DNA of 64,000 nucleotides from Companilactobacillus musae (GCF_003967595.1 NZ_BIFW01000008.1:1-64000); one strand, 5' to 3'; positions 17,548 through 26,823 are shown, counted from the stretch's first letter. Notes: generated by a model from the letters alone, not told the origin. Program-made: numbers and translations.

Positions 17548-17621
17548 TTTAATATTCGTGTTTTGCTTATAATATAGGTCATGATGTAACAAATCAATTA
17601 AATTTAGGGGTAGTATTAATT

Positions 17622-18341
17622 ATGCACTATACGTTATTAGTACGTTGTATCGCTGAATTTATCGGAACAGCTATTATGGTTGCCCTCGGTAATGGTTCAG
17701 TTGCCAACGTTGAATTAAAAGGAACAAAAGGTTTTCACGGTGGGTGGATCTTGATTGGATTCGGTTACGGTATCGGTGTTATGGTTCCAGCCATGATGTT
17801 CGGTCCAATTTCCGGTGGTCAAATCAATCCCGCAATGACTTTGGCTTTAGCTTTCAATGGTGAATTTCCTTGGGCTGAAGTTGGTCCATATATCATTGCT
17901 CAATTCTTAGGTGCCATCTTTGGTCAACTTATGATTGTCGCTGCTTACAAGCCTTACTACAACAAAACAGAAAATGTTGAAAGTATCCTTGGTACTTTCT
18001 CAACTATTGATGCTGAAAATAGTCGTCTAAATGGTTTCATTAACGAATTTATCGGTACCTTCATCTTAGTATTCGGTGCCGTTGCTTTAACTTCAGATCA
18101 TATTGATCCACGTGCTGACTTTATTGGTTTAGGATTCTTGGTTATGTGTTTGGTCGTTTCATTTGGTGGTCCTACTGGTCCAGCCTTGAACCCTGCTCGT
18201 GATCTTGGTCCTCGTATCTTGCATGCACTATTACCTTTAAATCCAAAGGGTTCATCCCAATGGAAATATAGTTGGGTCCCAGTTCTTGCTCCAATCCTTG
18301 GTGCTATCGCTGCGGTTAAACTTTACGGATTATTCTTTTAA
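17622..18341 (+). CDS. glpF: Aquaglyceroporin (MIP family)
   Basis: A 239-residue channel protein with six membrane spans and two half-helix motifs: GGQINPAMTLA (~65) and TGPALNPARDLGPR (~189), the second with the Asp after NPAR that marks glycerol facilitators. TTTAGGGG precedes the ATG. In lactobacilli such proteins carry water, glycerol, dihydroxyacetone and lactic acid. It is a single-gene unit divergent from the hydroxyacid dehydrogenase. Confidence 0.87.
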   Translation: MHYTLLVRCIAEFIGTAIMVALGNGSVANVELKGTKGFHGGWILIGFGYGIGVMVPAMMFGPISGGQINPAMTLALAFNGEFPWAEVGPYIIAQFLGAIFGQLMIVAAYKPYYNKTENVESILGTFSTIDAENSRLNGFINEFIGTFILVFGAVALTSDHIDPRADFIGLGFLVMCLVVSFGGPTGPALNPARDLGPRILHALLPLNPKGSSQWKYSWVPVLAPILGAIAAVKLYGLFF

Positions 18342-18354
18342 ATAGTATATAAAA

Positions 18355-18392
18355 TAAGGCGATCTACTTTTAATTAAGTAGGTCGCCTTTTT
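18355..18392. terminator. Terminator between convergent genes
   Basis: AAGGCGATCTACTT pairs with AAGTAGGTCGCCTT and is followed by T; it can act on both strands. Confidence 0.88.
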
Positions 18393-18394
18393 GA

Positions 18395-19618
18395 TTATTT
18401 ATTATAAGAAATACCACGTTTGAATCTTTTCCAAAAACTAGAATCATCTGTTTGAAGCATCAATCCTTGATAGATTTTTCCAATATAAACTGTTAGTAAA
18501 ATAATGCTTACTAACAAAACAATCAAAGAAATGGCTACTTCTACACCACTAGCATTGTTATTTATCAAACGTAGTGGCATGAAATATGAAGAGAAGAAAG
18601 GAACATATGACAAAGTTTTAACTACGATTGAATCAACATTACTTTGGAATGGAAATGTAATAAAAAATGCCACTAGATTTAACATAATAGCCGGCTGTGC
18701 AGCCTTTGACGCATCTTCTACTTTGGCCACTAACGCACCACAGAAAGCTGCCAAGACTGTATAAATCACCACTCCCAATAGAAGATATATCAAATTGACA
18801 CTTAGTAAATTCCGTAAAACTGAAGTGATCAATGATTGATACTGGCTCACAAACGATTTGGTCAATGAAGAATTCTCAATGAAGAGATATCCTCCAAAAC
18901 CTCCAATTAGGTAAACTAAAATCTGTGCCAAAATAACTAAAAGAACTCCGAAAATTTTACCTAAGAAATACTTGAGTGCTGTGGTACTGGAAAAGATAAT
19001 TTCCATTATCTTAGTTCCCTTTTCGGAAGCAATTTCTTGAGCTGTGATAGTAGTGTAGGTAATCAAAATTATATAAACCATGACGACCGTGATCCAAAAG
19101 GAAATAATTTTGGCTGTATGAGCCGTTCCAGTTTTCTTTTGAACATTTTCTGTTAACTTAGGTTGTTGCTGTAAGGCCTGAATCTGAGTTGCTGATAACT
19201 GAGCATTAGCTAAATTCAGCTGTTGTTGTTGAGTATTTAGGAAGATATTGATTTTAGACTTCATTGATGAATCTAAAGAACTTGTTCCTACGTACTGTGC
19301 TGAAATCTTCTGATTATCGCTCTTTAAAGTTAAATAACCAGCAATCTTTCCCTTATTCAATTGTTTTTTTGCCTTAGTTTGATCAGTAATAGCAGTATTA
19401 ACATCAGTTTTATTAGCCTTTAGATAGCTGTTACGCAATTGTGAATTTTGACTGATTACTGCTATTTCAGAATTATTCTCAGTATTTGAGGCACCTAAAT
19501 AACCTGCACCAATAGTAATTCCAAACATTAGAAATGGACCAAAGACTAACATGACAAAACTCCAAGATTTAACTTGGCGTAAAAAGGTTTCTAATGTAAC
19601 GATCCATAGTTTATTCAT
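18395..19618 (-). CDS. ABC-2 type exporter permease (NatB-like)
   Basis: A 407-residue permease: one membrane span near residue 22-40, a large external domain (~45-165, with Gln-rich NTQQQQLNLANAQLSATQ), then five further spans (~170-385). This topology matches NatB/YhaP. The start at 19618 overlaps the stop of the ATPase gene (ATGAATAA), with GGGTG upstream. The 11-codon upstream extension lacks an RBS. It pairs with the ATPase; the exported substrate is unknown (Na+ or a peptide/antimicrobial in relatives). Confidence 0.83.
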   Translation of the reverse strand: MNKLWIVTLETFLRQVKSWSFVMLVFGPFLMFGITIGAGYLGASNTENNSEIAVISQNSQLRNSYLKANKTDVNTAITDQTKAKKQLNKGKIAGYLTLKSDNQKISAQYVGTSSLDSSMKSKINIFLNTQQQQLNLANAQLSATQIQALQQQPKLTENVQKKTGTAHTAKIISFWITVVMVYIILITYTTITAQEIASEKGTKIMEIIFSSTTALKYFLGKIFGVLLVILAQILVYLIGGFGGYLFIENSSLTKSFVSQYQSLITSVLRNLLSVNLIYLLLGVVIYTVLAAFCGALVAKVEDASKAAQPAIMLNLVAFFITFPFQSNVDSIVVKTLSYVPFFSSYFMPLRLINNNASGVEVAISLIVLLVSIILLTVYIGKIYQGLMLQTDDSSFWKRFKRGISYNK

Positions 19619-20507
19619 CTTTTTCACCCGCTTTTCTTCTGAAAATTTCATTCAAAGTCGGTGGTTGTTGACTGAATTCTTCAATATATTGCCCATGTGT
19701 CAATTCATCAAAGACATCACGTCCTGCTTCTTCTTTATCTAGATACAAAACATATCGACGCGATTCTAACGGTTTGGCAGCTACAACGTGTGGCAAGGTA
19801 GCTAGTTTATCAATACTTTGATCTGTTGTTACATAAATCATCGTTTTCCCAAAGGAGTCACGAATTTCTTGAACTGCTCCATTTAAAACAACTTTTCCAT
19901 TACGCAACATCACAAGTTTATCGCACAATTCTTCAACATTTTCCATATCATGACTGGAAAATATAATAGCAGCACCTTGTTTTTTAGCAGTTAAAATTGC
20001 CTGCTTCAAAAGATCCGCATTAACCGGATCTAAGCCACTAAAAGGCTCATCAAGAATCAATAATTTAGGATTGTGAATTAGAGTACAGATCAGCTGAACC
20101 TTTTGTTGATTACCTTTGGAAAGATCTTTGATTTTATCTTTCTTTGTCCCTTTGACCGCAAAGCGCTTCAACCAAGTTTCGATCTGCGGACGAATCTCTT
20201 TGGCGGATTTATTTTTTAATCGTGCTAAATAAATAATCTGTTGTTCAATCGTTAACTTAGGCATCAAACTACGTTCTTCTGGCAAATAACCAATTTCATC
20301 GAAAACTGTTTCAGTTATCGGTTGGTCATTCCAAGTTATAGTTCCTTGATAGTTTAGAAAGTTCAAAATACTGTGAAAAGTAGTCGACTTACCGGCACCA
20401 TTTTGGCCAATCAAACCAAGGATTTGACCATCAGAAACATCAAAAGATACGTCATTTAATGCTTTTAAATCACCGAAATTTTTACTAATATTCTGGATTT
20501 TAAGCAT
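19611..20507 (-). CDS. ABC exporter ATPase (NatA-like)
   Basis: A 298-residue nucleotide-binding subunit. Walker A GQNGAGKST (~35), signature LSKGNQQKVQL (~129), Walker B LLILDEPFSGLDP (~149) and switch His in FSSHDMENVEEL (~182). The C-terminal ~80 residues are the DUF4162-like extension found in NatA-type exporters. GGAGGAG precedes the ATG. It is the first gene of a two-gene operon. Confidence 0.88.
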   Translation of the reverse strand: MLKIQNISKNFGDLKALNDVSFDVSDGQILGLIGQNGAGKSTTFHSILNFLNYQGTITWNDQPITETVFDEIGYLPEERSLMPKLTIEQQIIYLARLKNKSAKEIRPQIETWLKRFAVKGTKKDKIKDLSKGNQQKVQLICTLIHNPKLLILDEPFSGLDPVNADLLKQAILTAKKQGAAIIFSSHDMENVEELCDKLVMLRNGKVVLNGAVQEIRDSFGKTMIYVTTDQSIDKLATLPHVVAAKPLESRRYVLYLDKEEAGRDVFDELTHGQYIEEFSQQPPTLNEIFRRKAGEKDE

Positions 20508-20626
20508 TTTTCTTCTCCTCCTATATAAATCTGATTATACAGAATAGCTAATTTTTTTGCTGGCGTAGGTTGGTAATAAATATATTTGTGTTAGCATGAG
20601 ATTTAACATGATTTAGGGGGATTTAC

Positions 20627-21529
20627 ATGACTGATAAACAAAAGGGATTCTTTTACGCTATCGCTGGACCAGTACTGTGGGGATTTTCTGGTAGTATTGC
20701 TCAGTACTTGTTCACGCAAGAAAGTATCCCAACACAATGGATCGTAGGGATTCGTTTGATTTTTGCGGGGTTAATGCTGGTTATTTGGTGCTATTTTGTG
20801 GATTCTAAAGAATTATTTGCTATCTTAAAAAAGCCACGCTACGTTGTGCAATTATTGGCTTTTGGACTTTTGGGGATGTTACCGGCGCAGTTCACCTACT
20901 TTATGGCAATCAAGTATGGAAATGCACCCACGGCTACAGTTTTACAATTTTTAGGACCACTTTTTATTATTCTGTACTTATCATTACGAAAGTTACAATT
21001 ACCACGCCGAATCGATATGATTTCAATTGTTTTAGCCATCTTAGGAACTTTTCTTCTAGTCACCCACGGACATCTCAATCAATTAATGCTTTCTCCAGCA
21101 GCAATTTTTTGGGGCGTAGGTGCTGGAATTAGTCAGGCATCTTACACTCTTTTACCACGGGAACTTTTAAAACGTTTTGATGCCAGAATAGTTACTGGCT
21201 GGTCGATGCTTTTGGGTGGCATCGTCTTCGCTCCATTTGCAGGGCTAAACCATATGCCACAACTAACTGGAATTGCTTGGATCTGTATTATTTTTATCGT
21301 TACTGGTGGAACAATGTTTTCTTATCTCTTTTACCTACAAAGTCTTAACTACTTAACACCTTCAACTACTGGAATGTTAAGTGCCTTTGAACCACTGACA
21401 GCTACTGTTCTAGCTGTAACTGTTTTAAACACCAAAGTCAGCGGTGCCGAATTAGCTGGGGCTCTTTTAATTCTAGGGATAACATTCTTACAAGCACTGC
21501 CACCTAATTTATTTAATCTAAAAAGATAA
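20627..21529 (+). CDS. EamA/DMT-family transporter
   Basis: A 300-residue protein with ten membrane spans in two EamA repeats (~8-135 and ~150-290). Typical conserved pieces are PVLWGFSGSIAQYLF, YFMAIKYGNAPTATVLQFLGP (GNA..A in span 4) and the second-repeat TPSTTGMLSAFEPLTATVLA. TTAGGGGG lies 7 bp before the ATG. It is likely an amino-acid or metabolite exporter; the substrate cannot be read from sequence. Confidence 0.85.
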   Translation: MTDKQKGFFYAIAGPVLWGFSGSIAQYLFTQESIPTQWIVGIRLIFAGLMLVIWCYFVDSKELFAILKKPRYVVQLLAFGLLGMLPAQFTYFMAIKYGNAPTATVLQFLGPLFIILYLSLRKLQLPRRIDMISIVLAILGTFLLVTHGHLNQLMLSPAAIFWGVGAGISQASYTLLPRELLKRFDARIVTGWSMLLGGIVFAPFAGLNHMPQLTGIAWICIIFIVTGGTMFSYLFYLQSLNYLTPSTTGMLSAFEPLTATVLAVTVLNTKVSGAELAGALLILGITFLQALPPNLFNLKR

Positions 21530-21537
21530 ATATACTA

Positions 21538-21597
21538 AAAAATAGCGTATATTAAGTATTCGAGATATTTCCCGAGCCTCTTAATATATGCTATTTC
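21538..21597. terminator. Palindromic terminator family, copy c
   Basis: AAATAGCGTATATTAAG pairs with CTTAATATATGCTATTT between the convergent EamA and ugpB genes, 16 bp beyond the ugpB stop. Confidence 0.85.
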
Positions 21598-21612
21598 TTA
21601 TTGCATTAAATT

Positions 21613-22965
21613 TTATTTATAACCATTGGCCTTATTCAGTTGCATTAAATTATCATTGATATTCTTATCAGCAGTATTCAATGCTTGATTAATATCACCA
21701 CCGTTATAAACAGTTTCCATTGCCACTTCTTCAAGTTGACGAGTTAGCTGCATACCTTCCATCAAAATACCAGAATTAGAATAATTAGGTTTTGCTGTCG
21801 CTAATTGTTGTCCTGGAACTTTTGACTCTGGACTTTTAGCATAAAGGTCCTTTAAAATCTTTGTCTTTTGTGAATCCTTATTTAATGCTAAATACCCAGT
21901 TGATTTTTGCCATTGTGCTTGAACTTCTGGTTTCAAAGTATATTTGATGAACTCAAAAGCTCCACGTTGAACATTCTTTGGCTTATCATTGGAGATCCAA
22001 AGAGCTGCCCCACCGATTGCAACACCGTTGGCCTTTTTATCATCTGGATGTGGGAAGTAAGTGATTCCCAATTTATTCTTATTATTTTGTGTTAACTGAC
22101 CGATACTTGCTGACGATTGAATAAAGATACCCACTTTGTCAGATAAGAACCCGGCTGTTTGATTGGCACCAGCGCTGGCACCAGAACCATAATCAATGAA
22201 ATCACCAGACTTGATATTTTCCTTGATCCAATTCAAAAACTCAACTGTATCTGGATTATTGATCTTAACCTGAGTTGGATTACCTGTATGACCATCATTT
22301 TGATTGGCAAGTTGAGCTCCGGCATTAGCCAAGGCTTGTTCTAAGAACCAACCATAAACTTGAATAGTCATTCCTTTAGTCTTGTGTCCTGATTTCTCAT
22401 ATAACTCTTTAGCCACACGGGTAATATCACTGTATGAAGGTGATACTGGAGGTGGTGTAATATTGTACTTCTTCAACAAACTTGCATTGTAATACAAGAC
22501 TGGTTGAGAAGTATTGAATGGCATTGCTTGTTGCTTGCCGTCATTAGAATAAAAGGCTCTAGCAACCGGTGAGATCTTGCTGACGTCATAATTATCTTCA
22601 TCTATAAAGTTTTGAACTGGTGTCGTATAACCACTATGCAACATTTGAGCTGTAGAAATATCAAATGCTTGGAAAACGGCTGGTGAAGTACTTGTATTAT
22701 GAGTTTGTAAAATCTTTTGAATTGCTTCGTCATAAGTACCTTGGTACTTGGGAATTACTTTGTACTTATTTTGTGACTTATTGAATCCGTCAACAACTTG
22801 TTCCAAGGCTTGTTCTGAAGGTCCACCCATTTCGTGCCAAAAAACAATCGGTGTTCTATTATCTTTGACAGCTGATTTGGCAGATAAAGCTTTTCCAAAG
22901 ACTGCTACAAAAACGATACCTAAAATTAAAATTAATGGTAAAGTAAGTTTTTTGTATTTCGACAT
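21613..22965 (-). CDS. ugpB: sn-Glycerol-3-phosphate ABC transporter substrate-binding protein
   Basis: A 450-residue family-1 solute-binding protein: FWHEMGGPSEQALEQVVDGFN (~43) and the G3P-binding-type SGHKTKGMTIQVYGW, NQNDGHTGNP and GGAALWIS segments match UgpB. Residues 8-27 form an uncleaved anchor or signal; there is no lipobox cysteine, unusual for a Gram-positive binding protein. The ATG overlaps the ugpE stop by one base (TAATG). It is last in ugpC-A-E-B. Confidence 0.87.
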   Translation of the reverse strand: MSKYKKLTLPLILILGIVFVAVFGKALSAKSAVKDNRTPIVFWHEMGGPSEQALEQVVDGFNKSQNKYKVIPKYQGTYDEAIQKILQTHNTSTSPAVFQAFDISTAQMLHSGYTTPVQNFIDEDNYDVSKISPVARAFYSNDGKQQAMPFNTSQPVLYYNASLLKKYNITPPPVSPSYSDITRVAKELYEKSGHKTKGMTIQVYGWFLEQALANAGAQLANQNDGHTGNPTQVKINNPDTVEFLNWIKENIKSGDFIDYGSGASAGANQTAGFLSDKVGIFIQSSASIGQLTQNNKNKLGITYFPHPDDKKANGVAIGGAALWISNDKPKNVQRGAFEFIKYTLKPEVQAQWQKSTGYLALNKDSQKTKILKDLYAKSPESKVPGQQLATAKPNYSNSGILMEGMQLTRQLEEVAMETVYNGGDINQALNTADKNINDNLMQLNKANGYK

Positions 22966-23795
22966 TATTTAACGGCCCCCTCATTCATACCTGACTTGAA
23001 GTAATGTTGACCAATGAATAAAACAATAATTGTCGGAATAACAATAATAGCCGCACTGGCCTGAATCATACCCCAGTCATTAAAGGTTTCCTCAGATTGT
23101 AATTGCTTCAAACCATTTTGGATAACACGTGAATTGTTACTGAAAGTAGTCAACATTGGCCATAAATATTGATTCCATGAACCCAAGAAACTATATGCAC
23201 CTAAAGTAATCATACTAATCTTGTTATATGACAAAACAATGTTCCAATAGAATTGGAAATGATTCAAACCTTCAATATCTGAAGCTTCCTTTAATTCAAT
23301 TGGTGTTTGCATAAATGACTGGCGAAGCATGAAAGTACCAAAAGCTGAAGTTAAAAATGGAATAATCAAAACTGCGTAGTTATCAAGTAACCCCATTTGC
23401 TTAACAGTCGCAAAATTAGGGATGATTTCAGCTTCAAATGGAAGCATCATAGTAACTAAGAATAGTGTGAAAATAGTCTTTCTAAACTTAAACTTAAGAA
23501 AAACAAATGCATAAGCACTCATCGAACAAAAAATTAATTGAGCAATCATAGTAATCGTAGAAATTACCAAGGTATTAAGCAGATATCTTAAAATCGGTGT
23601 CTTAGTGAAAGCTGCCGCATAATTATCCAGTGATAGATTAGTACTAAAAAGATTTCCTTTAGCAATATCCATTGTTGGTAAAAAGCTTGTCCAAATACCA
23701 ATAAAGAATGGCGCCAGAATAACAACTGCTAAGGCAATCAACAAAATATAATTGAAAACTTTCTTTAAAACTGCTTTCTCGTCAAAACTCGCCAT
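22965..23795 (-). CDS. ugpE: Glycerol-3-phosphate ABC transporter permease
   Basis: A 276-residue MalG-type permease with six spans. The EAA loop is LKEASDIEGLNHFQFYWNIV (~165-184), which contacts UgpC. It overlaps both neighbours by one base, showing tight coupling in the operon. Confidence 0.88.
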   Translation of the reverse strand: MASFDEKAVLKKVFNYILLIALAVVILAPFFIGIWTSFLPTMDIAKGNLFSTNLSLDNYAAAFTKTPILRYLLNTLVISTITMIAQLIFCSMSAYAFVFLKFKFRKTIFTLFLVTMMLPFEAEIIPNFATVKQMGLLDNYAVLIIPFLTSAFGTFMLRQSFMQTPIELKEASDIEGLNHFQFYWNIVLSYNKISMITLGAYSFLGSWNQYLWPMLTTFSNNSRVIQNGLKQLQSEETFNDWGMIQASAAIIVIPTIIVLFIGQHYFKSGMNEGAVK

Positions 23796-24736
23796 TAGTA
23801 GTTCACCTTTTTCTCTAAGAATTTAAATTGCAACAAAGTAAAGAAGGCAATGATAACAGTAAGAATAATTGCTTCTGCACTTGATTTTGCATAATTACCA
23901 CTATAAAAGGCATCTTTATAAATACGGTAAACTAACATATTTGTAGCATTAGTTGGTCCACCTTTTGTTATAAGATCAATCAATCCAAAACTCTTGAATG
24001 CATCAATAATTGTAATCGTTGAAACAAAGAATAGTGTTGGTGAGATCATTGGAATAGTAATATGGAAAAATTGAAATCTTGATGAAGCACCTTCAACGTC
24101 AGCTGCTTCATAAAGTGTACTAGGAACAGATTCAATAGCTCCCAAAAGAATTAAGAACGTAAATCCTAAATGCATCCAAACGGTAGTAATGATAACTGCC
24201 CACATAGCATTTGTTGGACTAGTTAACCAATTGACGACTGGTAAGTTTAGCCAGTTACTTAAAAGAGCGAAGAACCCAGTTGATGGATTAAAGATAAAGA
24301 GCCAAAAGATGGCAGCCACGGCAACTGAAACACCCATTGTTACTGAATAAAGTGTTCTAAAAATTCCCATTCCCGGCAATTTTTGGCTAGCTAAATTAGC
24401 TAGTAACAATCCTAAAGTAATAGTCAAAACTGTTACTGCAATCACGTAAACAAACGTGACCCAAAGACTAGAGATAAAATCTGGTGAGGACATCAATTTA
24501 ACATAATTTTCTAAGCCGACATAAACCGTCGTTTTACCCAACGTATTAGTTAGAAACATACTGATATAAAGGGTTTTGAACATTGGATAAAAAACAAATA
24601 ATCCTAAAATCAACAATGATGGACCTAAAAAGAGTGAAGCAAAATACTTATCTTTAGCATTTAATTTGAATCCTTGGCGTTGCTTTGCTTTAATCTTCTT
24701 TTCAGGAACAACGTCAGTTGTAGAAGTTTTAAGCAT
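23795..24736 (-). CDS. ugpA: Glycerol-3-phosphate ABC transporter permease
   Basis: A 313-residue MalF-type permease with six spans after a basic N terminus (KKIKAKQRQGFKLNAKDK). The EAA loop is LYEAADVEGASSRFQFFHIT (~208-227). It overlaps ugpC by 8 bp and ugpE by one base. Confidence 0.88.
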   Translation of the reverse strand: MLKTSTTDVVPEKKIKAKQRQGFKLNAKDKYFASLFLGPSLLILGLFVFYPMFKTLYISMFLTNTLGKTTVYVGLENYVKLMSSPDFISSLWVTFVYVIAVTVLTITLGLLLANLASQKLPGMGIFRTLYSVTMGVSVAVAAIFWLFIFNPSTGFFALLSNWLNLPVVNWLTSPTNAMWAVIITTVWMHLGFTFLILLGAIESVPSTLYEAADVEGASSRFQFFHITIPMISPTLFFVSTITIIDAFKSFGLIDLITKGGPTNATNMLVYRIYKDAFYSGNYAKSSAEAIILTVIIAFFTLLQFKFLEKKVNY

Positions 24737-25817
24737 TGACTACGTCCTCCACACTTTTAGTAATATTGACACCATCACTATTGAATACTAAGTAGTTGTT
24801 TTTAGCAGTAACTTTAATAGTGTCATATGCCTTGAATTCAGAGTCACTAGCAACAATAGCAGCAACTTCTACATTATTATGAGCCATCTTAATGTAGACG
24901 ATTTTCTCATCACCTAAGAACTCAATGGTTTTGATAGAAGCATTAGCATCTAATTCATCAGCCGCCTCGATTACTAATTCATTAGGTCTTATTCCTACTT
25001 GGAAATGATCGTTAGGAACTTGTTGATCAACTTCCATTTTGAAATCATTATTAACTTCAATCAAATTACCAGTATCCTTAGTAGCTGGCAAAATATTAAT
25101 CGGTGGAACTCCGAAGAAACTAGCTACAAATTCATTTGCAGGATGTTTGTAGATTTCTGTAGGTGTTCCAATTTGTTGAACCTTTGAATCATGCAAGACC
25201 ATAATATGGTCAGCCATAGTCATAGCTTCCACTTGATCATGAGTAACATAGATCAAAGTTAAACCAAGTTTTCTTTGCAAAGCATAAATTTCTTGACGCA
25301 TTTTAATACGTAATTGTGCATCTAAATTTGACAAGGGTTCGTCCATTAAACAAATTTTGGCATCACTGGCAACCGCACGAGCCAAGGCTACACGTTGTCT
25401 TTGACCACCTGAAAGTTCACGGGGCTTTCTGTCTTTTAGTTCTTCCAAATTAACCATTTTCAAGGCATCATTGACACGTTCTTCAATTTCAGATTGTGAA
25501 GTATTTTTTCTAGCCTTTAATCCAAAAGCCACATTATCCCAAACACTCAAGAATGGGAACAAAGCGTAACTTTGAAATACCATGGTTAAATTACGATCTT
25601 TTGGCGCCATATCATTAACAACTTTGTCATTAATACTGATCTCACCATCACTGATTTGTGTTAAACCAGCAATCATACGTAACAAGGTACTCTTCCCACA
25701 TCCAGACGGACCAACAATTACGAAGAATTCTCCCGTTTGAATTTCGGCTGAAACATCACTCAAAACTGTTTTATCCGAATCATATCGTTTTGAAACATTT
25801 GTTAAAACTGTAGACAT
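24729..25817 (-). CDS. ugpC: Glycerol-3-phosphate ABC transporter ATPase
   Basis: A 362-residue MalK/UgpC-type ATPase. Walker A GPSGCGKST (~37), Q-loop VFQSYALFP, signature LSGGQRQRVALARA (~134), Walker B ICLMDEPLSNLDA (~155), switch His in YVTHDQVEAM, and a C-terminal OB-fold regulatory domain (~235-362). GGAGGG precedes the ATG. It is the first gene of the operon; a PhoP-box-like direct repeat lies ~70 bp upstream, suggesting induction by phosphate limitation. Confidence 0.9.
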   Translation of the reverse strand: MSTVLTNVSKRYDSDKTVLSDVSAEIQTGEFFVIVGPSGCGKSTLLRMIAGLTQISDGEISINDKVVNDMAPKDRNLTMVFQSYALFPFLSVWDNVAFGLKARKNTSQSEIEERVNDALKMVNLEELKDRKPRELSGGQRQRVALARAVASDAKICLMDEPLSNLDAQLRIKMRQEIYALQRKLGLTLIYVTHDQVEAMTMADHIMVLHDSKVQQIGTPTEIYKHPANEFVASFFGVPPINILPATKDTGNLIEVNNDFKMEVDQQVPNDHFQVGIRPNELVIEAADELDANASIKTIEFLGDEKIVYIKMAHNNVEVAAIVASDSEFKAYDTIKVTAKNNYLVFNSDGVNITKSVEDVVNA

Positions 25818-25886
25818 TATCTAATCCCTCCAAATAAGTCATTGGTTATATTATGAAATCAGAATGTATATATCTAATCTATTTAC

Positions 25887-25904
25887 TGTAAAGATAATGT
25901 AAAG
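25887..25904 (-). promoter_or_regulatory. PhoP-box-like direct repeat ahead of ugpC
   Basis: On the minus strand CTTTACA-TTAT-CTTTACA: two identical heptamers with an 11-bp period, as in Gram-positive PhoP boxes. A third weaker unit (CTTATAA) flanks it. A possible -10 (GATATATAC) follows about 20 bp downstream. Confidence 0.6.
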
Positions 25905-25929
25905 TTATAAGGACTTATATCCAAAACAA

Positions 25930-25996
25930 AAAAATACCCTTATTAGGGATATGTCATACAAATTACGTATGATTTATCTGCTAAAAGGGTATTTTT
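25930..25996. terminator. Terminator downstream of cupin gene
   Basis: AAAAATACCCTT pairs with AAGGGTATTTTT; an inner TCATAC/GTATGA pair extends it. It resembles the dispersed palindrome family in size but lacks its core. Confidence 0.75.
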
Positions 25997-26023
25997 TATT
26001 AAAATTGAAAACTAATCTTTTAA

Positions 26024-26434
26024 TTATAACTTGTTGTATTCTTCGTCAGTAACTTTCTCAAGCCACTCTGATGTTCCTTTAGTAATAGCAACATGGCTAA
26101 ACCAACTATCTTTAGTTGCTCCATGCCAATGCTTAACGCCTTCTTTAATTACTACAACATCACCTTGTTTCAACAATTGAGCAGGTTTGCCCCATTCTTG
26201 ATACCAACCTTCGCCACCAGTAACCAATAAAATTTGAAATCCATCATGATGAATATGCCAGTCATTACGACAACCAGGTTCAAAAGTTACATTTCCAACT
26301 CCAAAATCAATATTATCCTCTGGACTTACTAAGCTATTAAGATAACTTTGTCCGATAAAATATTTTGCATATGCTTCATTCTTATCCCCAACTGGGAAAA
26401 CACCATTTGTTCTTAATTCTTCATTTTTTGCCAT
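26024..26434 (-). CDS. Cupin-domain protein
   Basis: A 136-residue single-domain cupin. Motif 1 is GCRNDWHIHHDGFQILLVTGG-type with metal ligands His/His and Gln in place of the usual Glu; motif 2 is GDVVVIKEGVKHWHGA with His. GGAAGG precedes the ATG. It starts 3 bp after the stop of the CMD-like gene, so the two form an operon. Cupin/CMD pairs recur in lactobacilli and are often linked to quinone or aldehyde stress; the substrate is not known. Confidence 0.82.
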   Translation of the reverse strand: MAKNEELRTNGVFPVGDKNEAYAKYFIGQSYLNSLVSPEDNIDFGVGNVTFEPGCRNDWHIHHDGFQILLVTGGEGWYQEWGKPAQLLKQGDVVVIKEGVKHWHGATKDSWFSHVAITKGTSEWLEKVTDEEYNKL

Positions 26435-26437
26435 AAA

Positions 26438-26761
26438 TTAATCTTCCTTCCAAATTTCCTTAGCACGATTGAATGCACTCCAAGCCTTTGGCCAACCTGC
26501 ATAAAATGCTAAATGAGTAATTTCTGCTACGATTTCATTTTTAGTAATACCATTCTTTTTACCAATCTTTAAGTGAGCGTCTAGTTGCTCTGTATTACCA
26601 GCTGAAATAATACTTGCAATTGTAATTAGAGAACGATCATGCGCTGAAAGTTCATTTTCCTTACTCCATACTTCTCCAAATAATACATCATCATTTAATT
26701 CAGCAAATTGTGGAGCAAAATCTCCTAACATATCATGTCCGGCTGTTTGTTTTTCTGCCAT
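26438..26761 (-). CDS. Carboxymuconolactone-decarboxylase-like protein
   Basis: A 107-residue all-helical CMD-family protein: SAHDRSLITIASIISAGNTEQLDAHL and EIVAEITHLAFYAGWPKAWSAF are the family's signature helices. It lacks the CxxC pair of AhpD-type peroxidases, so it resembles true carboxymuconolactone decarboxylases. An in-frame TTG lies 6 bp upstream, but GAGGAGG supports the ATG at 26761. A perfect 20-bp palindrome lies 43 bp upstream, shared with the MerR gene. Confidence 0.82.
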   Translation of the reverse strand: MAEKQTAGHDMLGDFAPQFAELNDDVLFGEVWSKENELSAHDRSLITIASIISAGNTEQLDAHLKIGKKNGITKNEIVAEITHLAFYAGWPKAWSAFNRAKEIWKED

Positions 26762-26803
26762 AATCAATTCCTCCTCGTATCAAGTCGATAAATATATTAA
26801 ACA

Positions 26804-26823
26804 ACTTAAAGTCGACTTTAAGT
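26804..26823 (-). promoter_or_regulatory. MerR-type operator of CMD-cupin operon
   Basis: ACTTAAAGTCGACTTTAAGT is a perfect 20-bp palindrome. It lies between a -35 TTGACT (26827-26822) and a -10-like TTTAAT, giving a 19-bp spacer, the arrangement activated by MerR proteins. The same palindrome precedes the MerR gene. Confidence 0.7.

Noticed and set aside
25930-25996. Copy of the dispersed palindrome family
   Set aside because: Similar size and position, but it lacks the TCTATTAAG/CTTAATAGA core and the inner motif.
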